A stretch of DNA of 33,544 bases from JADFUS01 sp964600025 (lineage in GTDB: Bacteria > Bacteroidota > Bacteroidia > Bacteroidales > Rikenellaceae): contig CAZRHJ010000021.1 in NCBI GenBank assembly GCA_964600025.1, positions 1-33,544 of the forward strand, given 5' to 3'. Positions 14,308 through 23,071 of the stretch are shown one piece after another (positions within the stretch are counted from its first letter, which is position 1; the number at the start of each line of letters is the position of its first letter). The translations under genes were made by a program, and so were the position numbers. The notes beneath the pieces are model-generated. The model did not search any database and had not been told where the DNA came from. It saw only the letters and a list, made by a program, of their open reading frames with translations.

Positions 14308-17005
14308 ATACATAAAATTAATATATTTATTTGTTTTTTTGACAATAGTAAGTGTTTTTAATGCGTATGGACGAACATCAAATTCGTCTAATACACTCGA
14401 CGGCTCTTTATATATCAACAACTTACAAATATTAGACACCATCAAAAACAAGAAATTAGTAGATTCAACAGAAATGCAAGAGGATATTCCAGCTCCTGAG
14501 TCTGATGCTAATTTTATCACAAAAAGAGATACCACAAAGAAGAAAAAAAGCAATTTTGTAGACGAGATTGTCAAGACTAAAAACCAAGATTCTATGGTTT
14601 TGGACTTGAAAGCAAATAATATCATAATGTACAATAAAGCCGAAGTGGATTATGTCCGAAACACGCTTAAAGATGCAGATATTATAAAAATAGACCTCGA
14701 AACAAACAATATTTTCGCAAAAGGAAAAATAGACACACTCGATAGTCTATACAAAAAAGTTATATTCAAAGACAGAGAAACTGAATATAAATTGGATAGT
14801 ATTGCCTATAATCTAAAAACCGAAAAAGGAAAAATTTACGGAGTATTTTTTGAGGAGGCAGAAGGATATGTTCACGGCGAAACAGTAAAAAAGATTGGCG
14901 AAACGATGAATGTCAAAAAGGGCAAATACACAACTTGTGATTTGGAACACCCTCACTTTTATCTGGCAAGTAAAAAAGCACAATACATCACAAAAGGTGA
15001 AAAAAAGACTATTGTTATTGGCCCGTCGTACGTGGTAGTAGAAGATGTACCTATTCCACTTGTTATACCTTTTGGATTTTTGCCAGTAATGTCGGAGCGT
15101 AGCTCGGGTATTGTTCTCCCTACTTTTGGCGAAGAAAATCTAAAAGGATTTTATTTGAGAGATGGAGGTTATTATCAAGTTATAAATGACTATATGGACG
15201 TTGCACTTTTGGGAGGTATTTATACTTTGGGTTCGTGGAATGCTGCACTCAAAACCAATTATGCTGTAAGGTACAAATTTAACGGAAGTATGTCGTTTGA
15301 TTTCTCTCGTGATAAATTTGGAGATAAGGGAGATAAGAATTTCAGAGATATGAAAAACTACAAACTTATGTGGACTCACACACAAGACCCTAAGTTTAGA
15401 CCCGGTTCTTCTTTCTCGGCAAGTGTGAACTTTGCCACAAGTGGATATAACAAATTTGACGGCACTCTCGAAGACTATACATCTACACAGACCAACTCTT
15501 CTATTGCTTACTCTAAAACGTGGATGGGAACACCATTTTCGTTCTCTACAAACGTCCAACAATCTCAAAATAATCAAGACTCTACGGTGGTATTGTCTTT
15601 ACCAAACTTTGTGTTTAATGTGAGCAAAATCTATCCTTTCAAACGTAGGATAGTTGTTGGCAAACAACGTTGGTACGAAAAAATATCATTCAGCTACACT
15701 ACTACTTTCAACAACACAATAAATATGAAGGAGAAAGATTTGTTTAGCTCGACTATGTTTGATAATATGAGAATGGGTATGAATCACAGTATTCCAGTAC
15801 AAACGTCTTTCAACTTATTCAAATTCATAAATATTTCTCCATCGTTCAACTATACAGAAAGATGGTATTTTGACAAAATTGAACGAGAATGGAACCCAGA
15901 TTTGAATAGGGTTGAGATTGATACTATGAAAGGTTTTTATAGGGTCTATGACTACAATGCAAGTGTGTCTTTGGGAACAACCCTATACGGTATGTACACA
16001 TTCAAGAAAGACAGTAAAGTACAAGCTATTAGGCATATGATGAAACCATCTTTTGGATTTTCGTATAGACCAAATTTTGGTGCTCCAAGTTATGGATACT
16101 ACAAAACTGTGCAGGTAGACGAAGACGGAACTCTCCAACAATATTCCCCTTATGAAAGAGGGATTTATGGTGTCCCCGGAAATAACGCCTCTGCCTCAAT
16201 GTCTTTTACACTGAATAATACTCTCGAAATGAAAGTTCGTAGCGATAGAGATTCTACGGGTATCAAGAAAGTCAAAATTCTGGAAAGCTTGAACTTAGGA
16301 ACATCATATAATTTCCTTGCAGACTCTCTTAATCTTGCTCCAATCTCTATATCTGCCCGAACTACATTATTCAAGTCTATGGGTATAGATTTCAGTATGT
16401 CGTGGGATTTATACAAATACACTGACGAGGGACGAAGAACAAAAGACTTTGCGTGGTCGCACGGTTCGGCAGGTAGGGTAACAAATCTTTCGCTTGGATT
16501 TGGCTATTCGTTCAGAAGTATTTTGGGCTATCAAGACAGTGGAACTGGTAGCGGAGCATTACAGCCTACTGCAACAGAACCTTTGCAAGGGACGGGTGTT
16601 ATGGGAGCTCCATCACGACGAGAACAACTTTTGGCAAATGCCATTCGCAACGTGTCATATTACAATTTCTCAGTTCCGTGGAATTTATCATTCAACTATA
16701 TGTTCCAATTCTCGAACACTGGTAGAGATAGCAAAATAATCCAAACACTATCTTTTAATGGAGGTGTAAACCTTACCCCAAAATGGGCAGTAACGTTTAG
16801 TGGCGGTGTGGATTTAGCAGAAATGAAACTTACTCCCGGCGTAATTGCAGTGGTTAGAGATTTGCACTGTTGGCAAATGTCAATCAGTTGGGTTCCAATA
16901 GGTTTCAGAAAAAGTTGGAACTTTAATATAAGCGTTAAATCAAGCGTACTACAAGATTTGAAACTTAAAAAATCAAGTAGCTTTATGGATAATTATTATA
17001 ATTAA
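14297..17005 (+). CDS. lptD: LPS-assembly outer-membrane protein LptD (OstA)
   Basis: 902 residues with a signal peptide (IYLFVFLTIVSVFNAYG, about residues 9-25). A periplasmic LptA/OstA-like domain covers about 90-230 (IDLETNNIFAKGKIDTLD, YVHGETVKKIGETMNVKKG). The LptD barrel entry motif follows at about 245-285: VPIPLVIPFGFLPVMSERSSG and VLPTFGEENLKGFYLRDGGYY. The rest alternates aromatic beta strands as expected for a 26-strand barrel. It inserts lipopolysaccharide into the outer leaflet and needs the lipoprotein LptE, which is not in this window. It heads a tight five-gene run with gaps of 7, 3, 3 and 5 bases, so it probably shares a message with the peptidase, FKBP and methyltransferase genes. 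The identification is firm from the signature motifs. Confidence 0.92.
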   Translation: MKLQYIKLIYLFVFLTIVSVFNAYGRTSNSSNTLDGSLYINNLQILDTIKNKKLVDSTEMQEDIPAPESDANFITKRDTTKKKKSNFVDEIVKTKNQDSMVLDLKANNIIMYNKAEVDYVRNTLKDADIIKIDLETNNIFAKGKIDTLDSLYKKVIFKDRETEYKLDSIAYNLKTEKGKIYGVFFEEAEGYVHGETVKKIGETMNVKKGKYTTCDLEHPHFYLASKKAQYITKGEKKTIVIGPSYVVVEDVPIPLVIPFGFLPVMSERSSGIVLPTFGEENLKGFYLRDGGYYQVINDYMDVALLGGIYTLGSWNAALKTNYAVRYKFNGSMSFDFSRDKFGDKGDKNFRDMKNYKLMWTHTQDPKFRPGSSFSASVNFATSGYNKFDGTLEDYTSTQTNSSIAYSKTWMGTPFSFSTNVQQSQNNQDSTVVLSLPNFVFNVSKIYPFKRRIVVGKQRWYEKISFSYTTTFNNTINMKEKDLFSSTMFDNMRMGMNHSIPVQTSFNLFKFINISPSFNYTERWYFDKIEREWNPDLNRVEIDTMKGFYRVYDYNASVSLGTTLYGMYTFKKDSKVQAIRHMMKPSFGFSYRPNFGAPSYGYYKTVQVDEDGTLQQYSPYERGIYGVPGNNASASMSFTLNNTLEMKVRSDRDSTGIKKVKILESLNLGTSYNFLADSLNLAPISISARTTLFKSMGIDFSMSWDLYKYTDEGRRTKDFAWSHGSAGRVTNLSLGFGYSFRSILGYQDSGTGSGALQPTATEPLQGTGVMGAPSRREQLLANAIRNVSYYNFSVPWNLSFNYMFQFSNTGRDSKIIQTLSFNGGVNLTPKWAVTFSGGVDLAEMKLTPGVIAVVRDLHCWQMSISWVPIGFRKSWNFNISVKSSVLQDLKLKKSSSFMDNYYN

Positions 17006-17012
17006 GATTACT

Positions 17013-19043
17013 ATGAATACAAGAAATAATCCTCTTTTAGAAAATTTTGATACGCCAAATTTTAGTCAAATAAAATTATCTGACTACAAGCCAGCCATTG
17101 AGCAAAGTATCGAAGAGGCACAAAAAAACATAAACAGCATAATAGAAAACCCAGAAGAAGCAAATTTTGAAAACACAATCGAAGCTTTGGAGTTTGCATC
17201 ATACAAATTAGACAAAATAACTACTATTTTCTTTAATTTGAACAGTGCCAACACTTCTGACGAAATGCAAGAATTAGCATTGGAATTATCTCCTATCCTA
17301 ACAACATTCTCGAATGATGTTTCGCTAAACGAAGACTTATTCAAAAGGGTTGAAAAAGTATATAACAACACTAATTTTGCAGAATTAAGCGACGAGAAGG
17401 CTATGTTGCTAAAAGACACTTACAAAGGATTTGTACGTAATGGAGTAAATCTTTTAGCTGACAAAAAAGCAGTTTACAGACAACTTAGCGAGGAATTAGC
17501 TCAGCTTTCTTTGCAGTTTTCGCAAAATGTACTTAATGCTACAAACGCTTACTATTTGCATTTGCAAGACGAAAGCGAATTGGAAGGACTTCCTGAGTTT
17601 GTAAGACAAATTGGTGAGGCTGAGGCTCAATCAAAAGAATTAAAAGGCTGGGTATTTACTTTGGCACACCAAAGTTATTTACCATTTATGCAATACTCTT
17701 CACGACGTGATTTGAGAGAAAAATTATGGACAAAGTTTTCTACTCGCTCGTTTGAGAACGACAAAAACGACAATCAAGAAATAATCTTAAAAATAACTTC
17801 ATTACGTAGAAAATATGCAGAGTTGTTTGGTCTAAAAAACTTTTCTCAATATGTTTTGGAGGAAAGAATGAGCAAAACTCAACAAACAGTAGAAACTTTC
17901 TTGGAAGATTTAGTCCAAAAAACTATGCCTTTTGCAGAAAAAGACTGTTGCGAAGTAAAACAATTTGCAAAAGACAGTGGATTTGAGGGAGAACTTATGC
18001 CTTGGGATTTTGGATTTTATGCCGAAAAACTAAAAATGTCTAAGTACGATATTTCTGACGACAAACTAAAACCTTATTTCAGTTTGGACAGTGTCCAGCA
18101 AGGACTTTTTGATGTATTGAACAAGTTATATGGAATAGATTTTGTAGAGAATACTACTTATGACAAATATCATAAAGATATGTTGAGTTTTGACGTGGTG
18201 GAAAATGGCAAAAAATTAGCAATACTATATATAGACTATTTCCCTCGTGAAACAAAAAGTGGCGGAGCGTGGATGACATCGTATAGAGATAGAGTTTCGT
18301 ACAAAGAAATAAACACTCTTCCGATTATTTCTATTGTATGCAATTTTACAAAACCAACTCAAAACGAACCTTCACTGCTTACGTTCAACGAAGTTACTAC
18401 CCTATTCCACGAAACAGGACACGCACTTCACGGAATTTTTGCCGAAGGAAGTTATCCGTCTATTAGTGGTACAAATGTGGCTTGGGATTTTGTTGAACTA
18501 CCTTCACAGATTATGGAAAACTGGGCAATAGACACATATTTCCTATCGACTTGGGCAAAACACTACAAAACTGGTGAGAGTATTCCACAAGAATATATAG
18601 ACAAACTAATCAAAAGTGAAAACTTTTTGAGCGGTTATGCACAAATGCGACAACTATCGTTTGGAACAAGTGATATGGCTTGGCACACTATCGAAAAAGA
18701 TATAACCGTGAGTGTAAAAGAATTCGAGAGCAAAGCACTCGAAAAAACACAAATATTGCCAAAAATACAAAATAGTTGTGTTTCCACAACTTTTTCGCAT
18801 ATCTTTGCAGGAGGGTATGCAGCAGGATATTACAGTTACAAATGGGCAGAGGTGTTGGAAGCTGATGCTTTTTCGATGTTTAAAGAAAAAGGTGTTTATA
18901 ACCGTGAATGTGCAGATAGTTTCCGCAAAAATATACTTTCGAAAGGAGGTCAAAAAGAGGCTATTGAACTTTACAAAGCATTTAGAGGTAGAGAACCTCA
19001 GAGTGAGGCTTTGTTTGAGAAACTTGGTTTGGTAAATAAATAA
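17013..19043 (+). CDS. M3-family zinc metallopeptidase (oligopeptidase A / dipeptidyl carboxypeptidase type)
   Basis: 676 residues, the usual length for the M3 family, with no signal peptide. The start NPLLENFDTPNFSQIKLSDY is typical of M3A peptidases. The zinc site HETGH is in TLFHETGHALHGIFAEG near residue 468, and the third ligand should be the glutamate in the DFVELPSQIMENW segment about 27 residues later. A conserved YAAGYYSYKWAEVLEADAF lies near the C-terminus. These enzymes cut short peptides in the cytoplasm (PrlC/OpdA) or periplasm (Dcp). The choice between the two cannot be made safely, though the absence of a signal favours the cytoplasm. The gene is 7 bases after lptD and 3 bases before an FKBP-type lipoprotein. 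Confidence 0.94.
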   Translation: MNTRNNPLLENFDTPNFSQIKLSDYKPAIEQSIEEAQKNINSIIENPEEANFENTIEALEFASYKLDKITTIFFNLNSANTSDEMQELALELSPILTTFSNDVSLNEDLFKRVEKVYNNTNFAELSDEKAMLLKDTYKGFVRNGVNLLADKKAVYRQLSEELAQLSLQFSQNVLNATNAYYLHLQDESELEGLPEFVRQIGEAEAQSKELKGWVFTLAHQSYLPFMQYSSRRDLREKLWTKFSTRSFENDKNDNQEIILKITSLRRKYAELFGLKNFSQYVLEERMSKTQQTVETFLEDLVQKTMPFAEKDCCEVKQFAKDSGFEGELMPWDFGFYAEKLKMSKYDISDDKLKPYFSLDSVQQGLFDVLNKLYGIDFVENTTYDKYHKDMLSFDVVENGKKLAILYIDYFPRETKSGGAWMTSYRDRVSYKEINTLPIISIVCNFTKPTQNEPSLLTFNEVTTLFHETGHALHGIFAEGSYPSISGTNVAWDFVELPSQIMENWAIDTYFLSTWAKHYKTGESIPQEYIDKLIKSENFLSGYAQMRQLSFGTSDMAWHTIEKDITVSVKEFESKALEKTQILPKIQNSCVSTTFSHIFAGGYAAGYYSYKWAEVLEADAFSMFKEKGVYNRECADSFRKNILSKGGQKEAIELYKAFRGREPQSEALFEKLGLVNK

Positions 19044-19046
19044 TAT

Positions 19047-19568
19047 ATGATACACAAAATTACAGTAATACTACTTGTTATGCTATCTTTTGTATCTTGT
19101 ACAAAAGACAGCTACAAGTCTGCTGTTGAGAGTGAAAGAAAAGATATTGAAAGTTTTTTTACATCAAACAAAATAGCATACAATTTGGTTGATGGAGTGT
19201 ATCGAGTAGAAAATAATACTAACGCAGATGATATCTCTATTGCCAAAAAGGATTCTGTATGGTTTAACTACTCTATCCACACATTCAGAAATGGAAGGGG
19301 TGAACTTTTAGATTCAAATATCAAAGAAATTGTAGAAGGCTCAAACCTAAACTCTGAACTTTTGACTCTCGAACCTCGTGCCATAAAATACGGCACAAGC
19401 CCACTTATGAAAGGAATTGAGTTGGGAATACAGTCTTGCCTACAAAATGGAGAGTACGAATTAGTCATTCCATTTTCGTTGGCTTACGATGATAAATACT
19501 TGGGAGTAATAAGCCCTTTTCAGACAATGTATGTCTATTTAAAAATATTAAAAGTACAAAAAAATTAA
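19047..19568 (+). CDS. FKBP-type peptidyl-prolyl isomerase-like lipoprotein (DUF4827-like)
   Basis: 173 residues with a short lipoprotein signal (VILLVMLSFVSC, lipobox cysteine near residue 18). The C-terminal half has the FKBP pattern: SVWFNYSIHTFRNGRGELLDSN, then SPLMKGIELGIQSCLQNGEYELVIPFSLAYDDKYLGVISPFQTMYVYLKI. This corresponds to the G-x-E-G/I helix, the IP-S-AYG loop and the closing strand. FKBP proteins catalyse proline isomerisation or act as chaperones; this one is probably held at the outer or inner membrane facing the periplasm. Several FKBP active-site aromatics are not obvious, so catalysis is uncertain. It lies between the M3 peptidase and a second FKBP lipoprotein, with 3-base gaps on both sides. 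Confidence 0.8.
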   Translation: MIHKITVILLVMLSFVSCTKDSYKSAVESERKDIESFFTSNKIAYNLVDGVYRVENNTNADDISIAKKDSVWFNYSIHTFRNGRGELLDSNIKEIVEGSNLNSELLTLEPRAIKYGTSPLMKGIELGIQSCLQNGEYELVIPFSLAYDDKYLGVISPFQTMYVYLKILKVQKN

Positions 19569-19571
19569 AAT

Positions 19572-20609
19572 ATGAAAAACAAATTTGTTCGTATAAGTCT
19601 TGTAGCTTTGATTAGTGCAGTGTTTTTTTACGCTTGTGCTGACACAGATACACCACAAACCAGTATATCACTAAATTATTCTATGGATAAATGGATGAAA
19701 GCCAACAGACCAGATGTACAATTTAGAGATAGCGGATATTACTATAATATTTATGAGAAACACGCAGAGGGCGACACTCTGAAAGTTCAAGATACTTGTA
19801 CTATTATGGTAAACATTGAAGGTAGATTACTTGATGGAACATATTTTTTGAATATGGATACTAAACGTGCAAGAATACTTGGAACATTTAGCTACAAAAC
19901 AAGATATACTCCATTTAGATATATATCTTATAATTATGACAAATATACTTTTACAAATATTGGTCTGAATGCCGTTTTGAGAAATATGAAAGTGGGTGAT
20001 TCTGCCGAAGTATTCCTTTCTCCAAAAAATATGGCTTACACAGAAGGTGCTGAACTTGCTCAGTATGAAGGTTTTGGTGGAAGTAGTAATTTGACTTCTA
20101 AGGATATAGCTCAATATAATATATCACTAAAAGCCATTGAACTTAATCCATTAGATAGCACACTAAAAAGAACAATAGATTTTGCAGTAAACAAATTAAA
20201 CCTAAAAGCAAGAGACTCTATCAAAAAAGGACTATATGTTGCAAGGATTGACTCAATAGGAGGTGGCAATTTTTTGGGAGAAAGAGACACTGTTGTAGAA
20301 GTTCGTTACACAGGTAGATTCTTAGATGATTTTGTATTTGACACTAACGATGTAGATGTTGCAAAAGAAGTGAATATATATTCTGAAACAGAGAAATATG
20401 CAGCACTCACTATAAACAACAGTCTTAAAGATGAGGATTTTAAATATATTAAAGCATTCAAATACGCTTTCAAGAAGCTGAAAGCAGGCGACAAAGCAGT
20501 TATTGTAACAATACCCGAGTGGGCTTATGGAGAAAAAGGAAAATATAACGCAACTGGAACTCTAATCCCATCATACTCACCTATGTATTTTGAAATTGAA
20601 ATATTATAA
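19572..20609 (+). CDS. Tandem FKBP-like domain lipoprotein
   Basis: 345 residues with a lipoprotein signal (SLVALISAVFFYAC, lipobox cysteine near residue 22). Two FKBP-like halves can be seen. The first, about 60-195, has DTCTIMVNIEGRLLDGTYFLNMD and NIGLNAVLRNMKVGDSAEVFLSPKNMAY. The second, about 215-345, has DTVVEVRYTGRFLDDFVFDTN, FKYAFKKLKAGDKAVIVTIPEWAYGEKG and a final TLIPSYSPMYFEIEIL. The second half keeps the better-conserved IPE-AYG loop. It is probably an envelope folding factor. Placement directly behind lptD and the smaller FKBP gene suggests, but does not prove, a role in outer-membrane protein or LPS-export biogenesis. Spacing is 3 bases upstream and 5 bases downstream. Confidence 0.82.
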   Translation: MKNKFVRISLVALISAVFFYACADTDTPQTSISLNYSMDKWMKANRPDVQFRDSGYYYNIYEKHAEGDTLKVQDTCTIMVNIEGRLLDGTYFLNMDTKRARILGTFSYKTRYTPFRYISYNYDKYTFTNIGLNAVLRNMKVGDSAEVFLSPKNMAYTEGAELAQYEGFGGSSNLTSKDIAQYNISLKAIELNPLDSTLKRTIDFAVNKLNLKARDSIKKGLYVARIDSIGGGNFLGERDTVVEVRYTGRFLDDFVFDTNDVDVAKEVNIYSETEKYAALTINNSLKDEDFKYIKAFKYAFKKLKAGDKAVIVTIPEWAYGEKGKYNATGTLIPSYSPMYFEIEIL

Positions 20610-20614
20610 TAATT

Positions 20615-21328
20615 ATGCCAAGAGGTAAAATATATTTGTTTCCGACACCTATTTCTGACGACACGTCGGTAGATAGCGTTCTGCCAAGCCTAAATTTAGA
20701 AATTCTACAAAAAATAAATTATTTTGTAGTTGAAAACGTTAGAACAGCAAGACGCTTCATCTCTAAATGCCATTTGGGGATAAGTATTGATTCTCTAAGA
20801 TTTGTGGAACTAAGCGAACACACTACAAGCTCAGAAGTAGAAGAAATAATCAAACCTATAATAGAAGGCGAGGACTGTATTTTGATGTCGGAGGCAGGAG
20901 TACCTGCAATAGCCGACCCTGGGAGTGAATTGGTTAGACTTGCACACATAAATGAAGTGGCTATTGTGCCTCTCGTAGGGCCTTCGTCAATCATTATGGC
21001 TCTAATGTCGAGCGGAATGAATGGTCAATCGTTTGTTTTTCACGGATATTTACCAGTAAAACCAGACGAAAGAAACCGAAAAATTGAAGAATTATCTCGC
21101 AGTGTAATTTCAAGAAATCAAACACAGATATTTATAGAAACTCCATACAGAAACTTAAAAATGTTTGAGAGTTTGTGCCAAAAACTACCACAAAACATAC
21201 GACTTTGTATTGCAGCAAATATATCATCCCCAACACAATTTATACACACAAAGACCATAAGTCAGTGGAAAAACTACAAAGGGGATTTGCCAATAAACAA
21301 AGTTCCAGCAATTTTTGTCGTAGGTTAG
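20615..21328 (+). CDS. RsmI-like SAM-dependent methyltransferase (tetrapyrrole-methylase fold)
   Basis: 237 residues. The start GKIYLFPTPISDD, the motif YFVVENVRTARRFIS, and ILMSEAGVPAIADPGSELVRLAH (near residue 90-112) followed by VPLVGPSSIIMALMSSG are those of the RsmI/YraL branch of the tetrapyrrole-methylase fold. RsmI 2'-O-methylates a cytidine in the 16S rRNA decoding site. The protein also has QTQIFIETPYRNLKMFESL, corresponding to the RsmI 'ETPHR' segment. Bacteroidota often carry both true RsmI and a second member starting PRGKIYLFP; this resembles the second, so no symbol is given. It is the last gene of the lptD run, 5 bases after the FKBP gene. No terminator hairpin is evident in the 170 bases that follow. 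Confidence 0.85.
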   Translation: MPRGKIYLFPTPISDDTSVDSVLPSLNLEILQKINYFVVENVRTARRFISKCHLGISIDSLRFVELSEHTTSSEVEEIIKPIIEGEDCILMSEAGVPAIADPGSELVRLAHINEVAIVPLVGPSSIIMALMSSGMNGQSFVFHGYLPVKPDERNRKIEELSRSVISRNQTQIFIETPYRNLKMFESLCQKLPQNIRLCIAANISSPTQFIHTKTISQWKNYKGDLPINKVPAIFVVG

Positions 21329-21420
21329 TGTTAAAACATTTAAGTTTGGGTGGCACATAGTTAAGAAATTTACAAATAAAAAAAACAAATAAAATATATT
21401 CTACAATATGTTTATTTTTA

Positions 21421-21451
21421 TTTGTAGTAAATAAAAAAATACCTATATTTG
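21421..21451 (+). promoter_or_regulatory. Promoter of gcvH
   Basis: TTTG at 21421-21424 and TATATTTG at 21444-21451 are separated by 19 bases, an exact Bacteroidota promoter. It gives an AT-rich leader of about 40 bases before the gcvH ATG at 21500. The rest of the 21329-21499 gap is A/T-rich with no other clear structure. Confidence 0.75.
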
Positions 21452-21499
21452 TGCTTGTAAAAATGAATTTTTTAAATTAAAATTTTAAATAATAAAATT

Positions 21500-21877
21500 A
21501 TGAATATTCCATCAAATTTGAAGTACTCAAACGATCACGAGTGGATCAGAGTAGAAGGTGAAGAAGCTTTTATCGGTATTACTGATTTTGCTCAAAGTCA
21601 ATTAGGTGACATCGTTTTCGTTGACGTAGCTACTGTTGGTGAAACAGTTGGTCAAAACGAAGTTTTCGGTTCAATCGAAGCTGTTAAAACAGTATCTGAC
21701 GCATTTATGCCAGTATCTTGTGAAGTTTTGGAATTCAACGAGTCATTGAATGATGCTCCTGAAACAATTAACCAAGATCCTTACGGTGAAGGTTGGATTG
21801 TTAAAGTTAAATTGAGCAACCCAGCTGAGGTTGATGCTCTTTTGACTGCTGAGCAATACCAAGCTATCATTGGTTAA
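21500..21877 (+). CDS. gcvH: Glycine cleavage system H protein
   Basis: 125 residues, the standard length. The lipoyl-carrying lysine is in VFGSIEAVKTVSDAFMP, near residue 63, flanked by the expected acidic and hydrophobic residues. The start PSNLKYSNDHEWIRVEGEEA and the end GEGWIVKVKLSNP...DALLTAEQYQAIIG are typical. H protein carries the aminomethyl intermediate between the P, T and L proteins in the cytoplasm. None of those partners is in the window, so gcvH is a stand-alone unit with its own promoter and terminator. Its codon choice (GTT, GCT, GGT and GAA, with few rare codons) is cleaner than its neighbours and suggests high expression. Confidence 0.96.
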   Translation: MNIPSNLKYSNDHEWIRVEGEEAFIGITDFAQSQLGDIVFVDVATVGETVGQNEVFGSIEAVKTVSDAFMPVSCEVLEFNESLNDAPETINQDPYGEGWIVKVKLSNPAEVDALLTAEQYQAIIG

Positions 21878-21891
21878 TTCTACTGAAAATC

Positions 21892-21925
21892 AAAATGGCG
21901 TTACGTTTTCAGTAACGCCATTTTT
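21892..21925 (+). terminator. Rho-independent terminator after gcvH
   Basis: A perfect 13-bp stem, AAAATGGCGTTAC at 21892-21904 pairing with GTAACGCCATTTT at 21912-21924, with a 7-base loop. The T-rich 3' arm ends in TTTTTG. It lies 14 bases after the gcvH stop. Confidence 0.88.
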
Positions 21926-21964
21926 GTAAAAACAATCGTTAAAAACTATTAAATACATAAAATT

Positions 21965-22963
21965 ATGGCTTTTCTTACAGACGAAAAATTGGTTATAGTA
22001 GGTGCAGCAGGTATGATTGGATCAAATATGTTGCAAACTGCTTTGATGATGAATCTATCATCTAATATTTGTGCTTTCGACAGCTACGCTCCAGGTTTGG
22101 AAGGTGTTGCTGAGGAAATGTGCCACTGCTCTTTTGGCGGTGCAAAAGTTACTTGGACAACTGACGTAGCAGAAGCATTCAAAGATGCTAAATACATTGT
22201 TTCTTCGGGTGGTGCAGCTCGTAAAGCTGGTATGACTCGTGAAGATTTGCTTAAAGGCAACTCTGAAATTGCTGCTCAATTAGGTCGTGATATCAAACAA
22301 TATTGTCCAGACGTAAAACACGTAACTATCATCTTCAACCCAGCAGATATTACTGGTCTTGTTGTATTGTTGGAGGCTGGTTTGAAACCATCTCAGGTTA
22401 CAACTCTTGCTGCTTTGGATAGTACTCGTTTCCAAACTGCTATTTCTCAACATTTTGGTGTTGAACAACATAAAGTTACTGGCTGTTGCACTTATGGTGG
22501 ACACGGTGAACAAATGGCTGTATTTGCATCAAAAACTATGGTTGATGGCAAACCTCTTACAGACTTTATCGGAACTCCTGCTCTTAGCTTGGAGAAATGG
22601 GAAGAAATTAAACTTCGTATTACACAAGGTGGTAAACGTATTATCGACCTTCGTGGACGTTCATCTTTCCAAAGCCCTGCATACGTATCAATCCAAATGA
22701 TTGCTGCTGCTATGGGTGGTGCTGAATTTACTTGGCCTTCTGGCGTATATGTAAACGACGCTGCTCACAAACAAGTTATGATGGCTATGGACTCTGTAAT
22801 CACTAAAAATGGTGTTAGCTACAAACCAGTAGAAGGTACTGCTGAAGAAATGGCTGCATTAGAAACAAGTTACGGACACCTACAAAAACTTCGTGACGAG
22901 GTTATTGCAATGGGTATCATTCCTGCACTTGACAAATGGACTGAACTAAATCCAAATTTGTAG
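21965..22963 (+). CDS. mdh: NAD-dependent malate dehydrogenase
   Basis: 332 residues of the lactate/malate dehydrogenase family. The nucleotide loop is VGAAGMIGSNM (about residues 12-22), with the acidic residue CAFDSYAP near 39. Substrate-binding arginines lie in GGAARKAGMTREDLL near residues 80-92 and the next one in DSTRF near 157. The catalytic histidine is in CCTYGGHGEQM near residue 182. It interconverts malate and oxaloacetate in the cytoplasm, which in anaerobic Bacteroidota feeds the reductive branch towards succinate. It is longer than the about 313-residue Bacteroides enzyme, with an extended C-terminal end (YGHLQKLRDEVIAMGIIPALDKW). Codon use is biased as in gcvH, pointing to high expression. 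The downstream terminator makes it monocistronic. Confidence 0.92.
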   Translation: MAFLTDEKLVIVGAAGMIGSNMLQTALMMNLSSNICAFDSYAPGLEGVAEEMCHCSFGGAKVTWTTDVAEAFKDAKYIVSSGGAARKAGMTREDLLKGNSEIAAQLGRDIKQYCPDVKHVTIIFNPADITGLVVLLEAGLKPSQVTTLAALDSTRFQTAISQHFGVEQHKVTGCCTYGGHGEQMAVFASKTMVDGKPLTDFIGTPALSLEKWEEIKLRITQGGKRIIDLRGRSSFQSPAYVSIQMIAAAMGGAEFTWPSGVYVNDAAHKQVMMAMDSVITKNGVSYKPVEGTAEEMAALETSYGHLQKLRDEVIAMGIIPALDKWTELNPNL

Positions 22964-22985
22964 TTCAAAAATTTGCATAAAACAT

Positions 22986-23022
22986 AGTGGAGCATATCTA
23001 ATAAGATTGCTCCACTTTTTTT
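22986..23022 (+). terminator. Rho-independent terminator after mdh
   Basis: AGTGGAGCA at 22986-22994 pairs with TGCTCCACT at 23008-23016, with a 13-base loop and a T tract to 23022. It lies about 22 bases after the mdh stop. Confidence 0.85.
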
Positions 23023-23044
23023 AGTACCATTCACTAAAAAAAAT

Positions 23045-23052
23045 TATCTTTG
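23045..23052 (+). promoter_or_regulatory. Candidate -7 element of the gene at 23072
   Basis: TATCTTTG fits TAnnTTTG and lies 19 bases before the ATG at 23072. The -33 position carries only TTTA, at the end of the mdh terminator T tract, so the promoter may be weak or need an activator. Confidence 0.45.
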
Positions 23053-23071
23053 CATCACAAAAGAACAGAAT

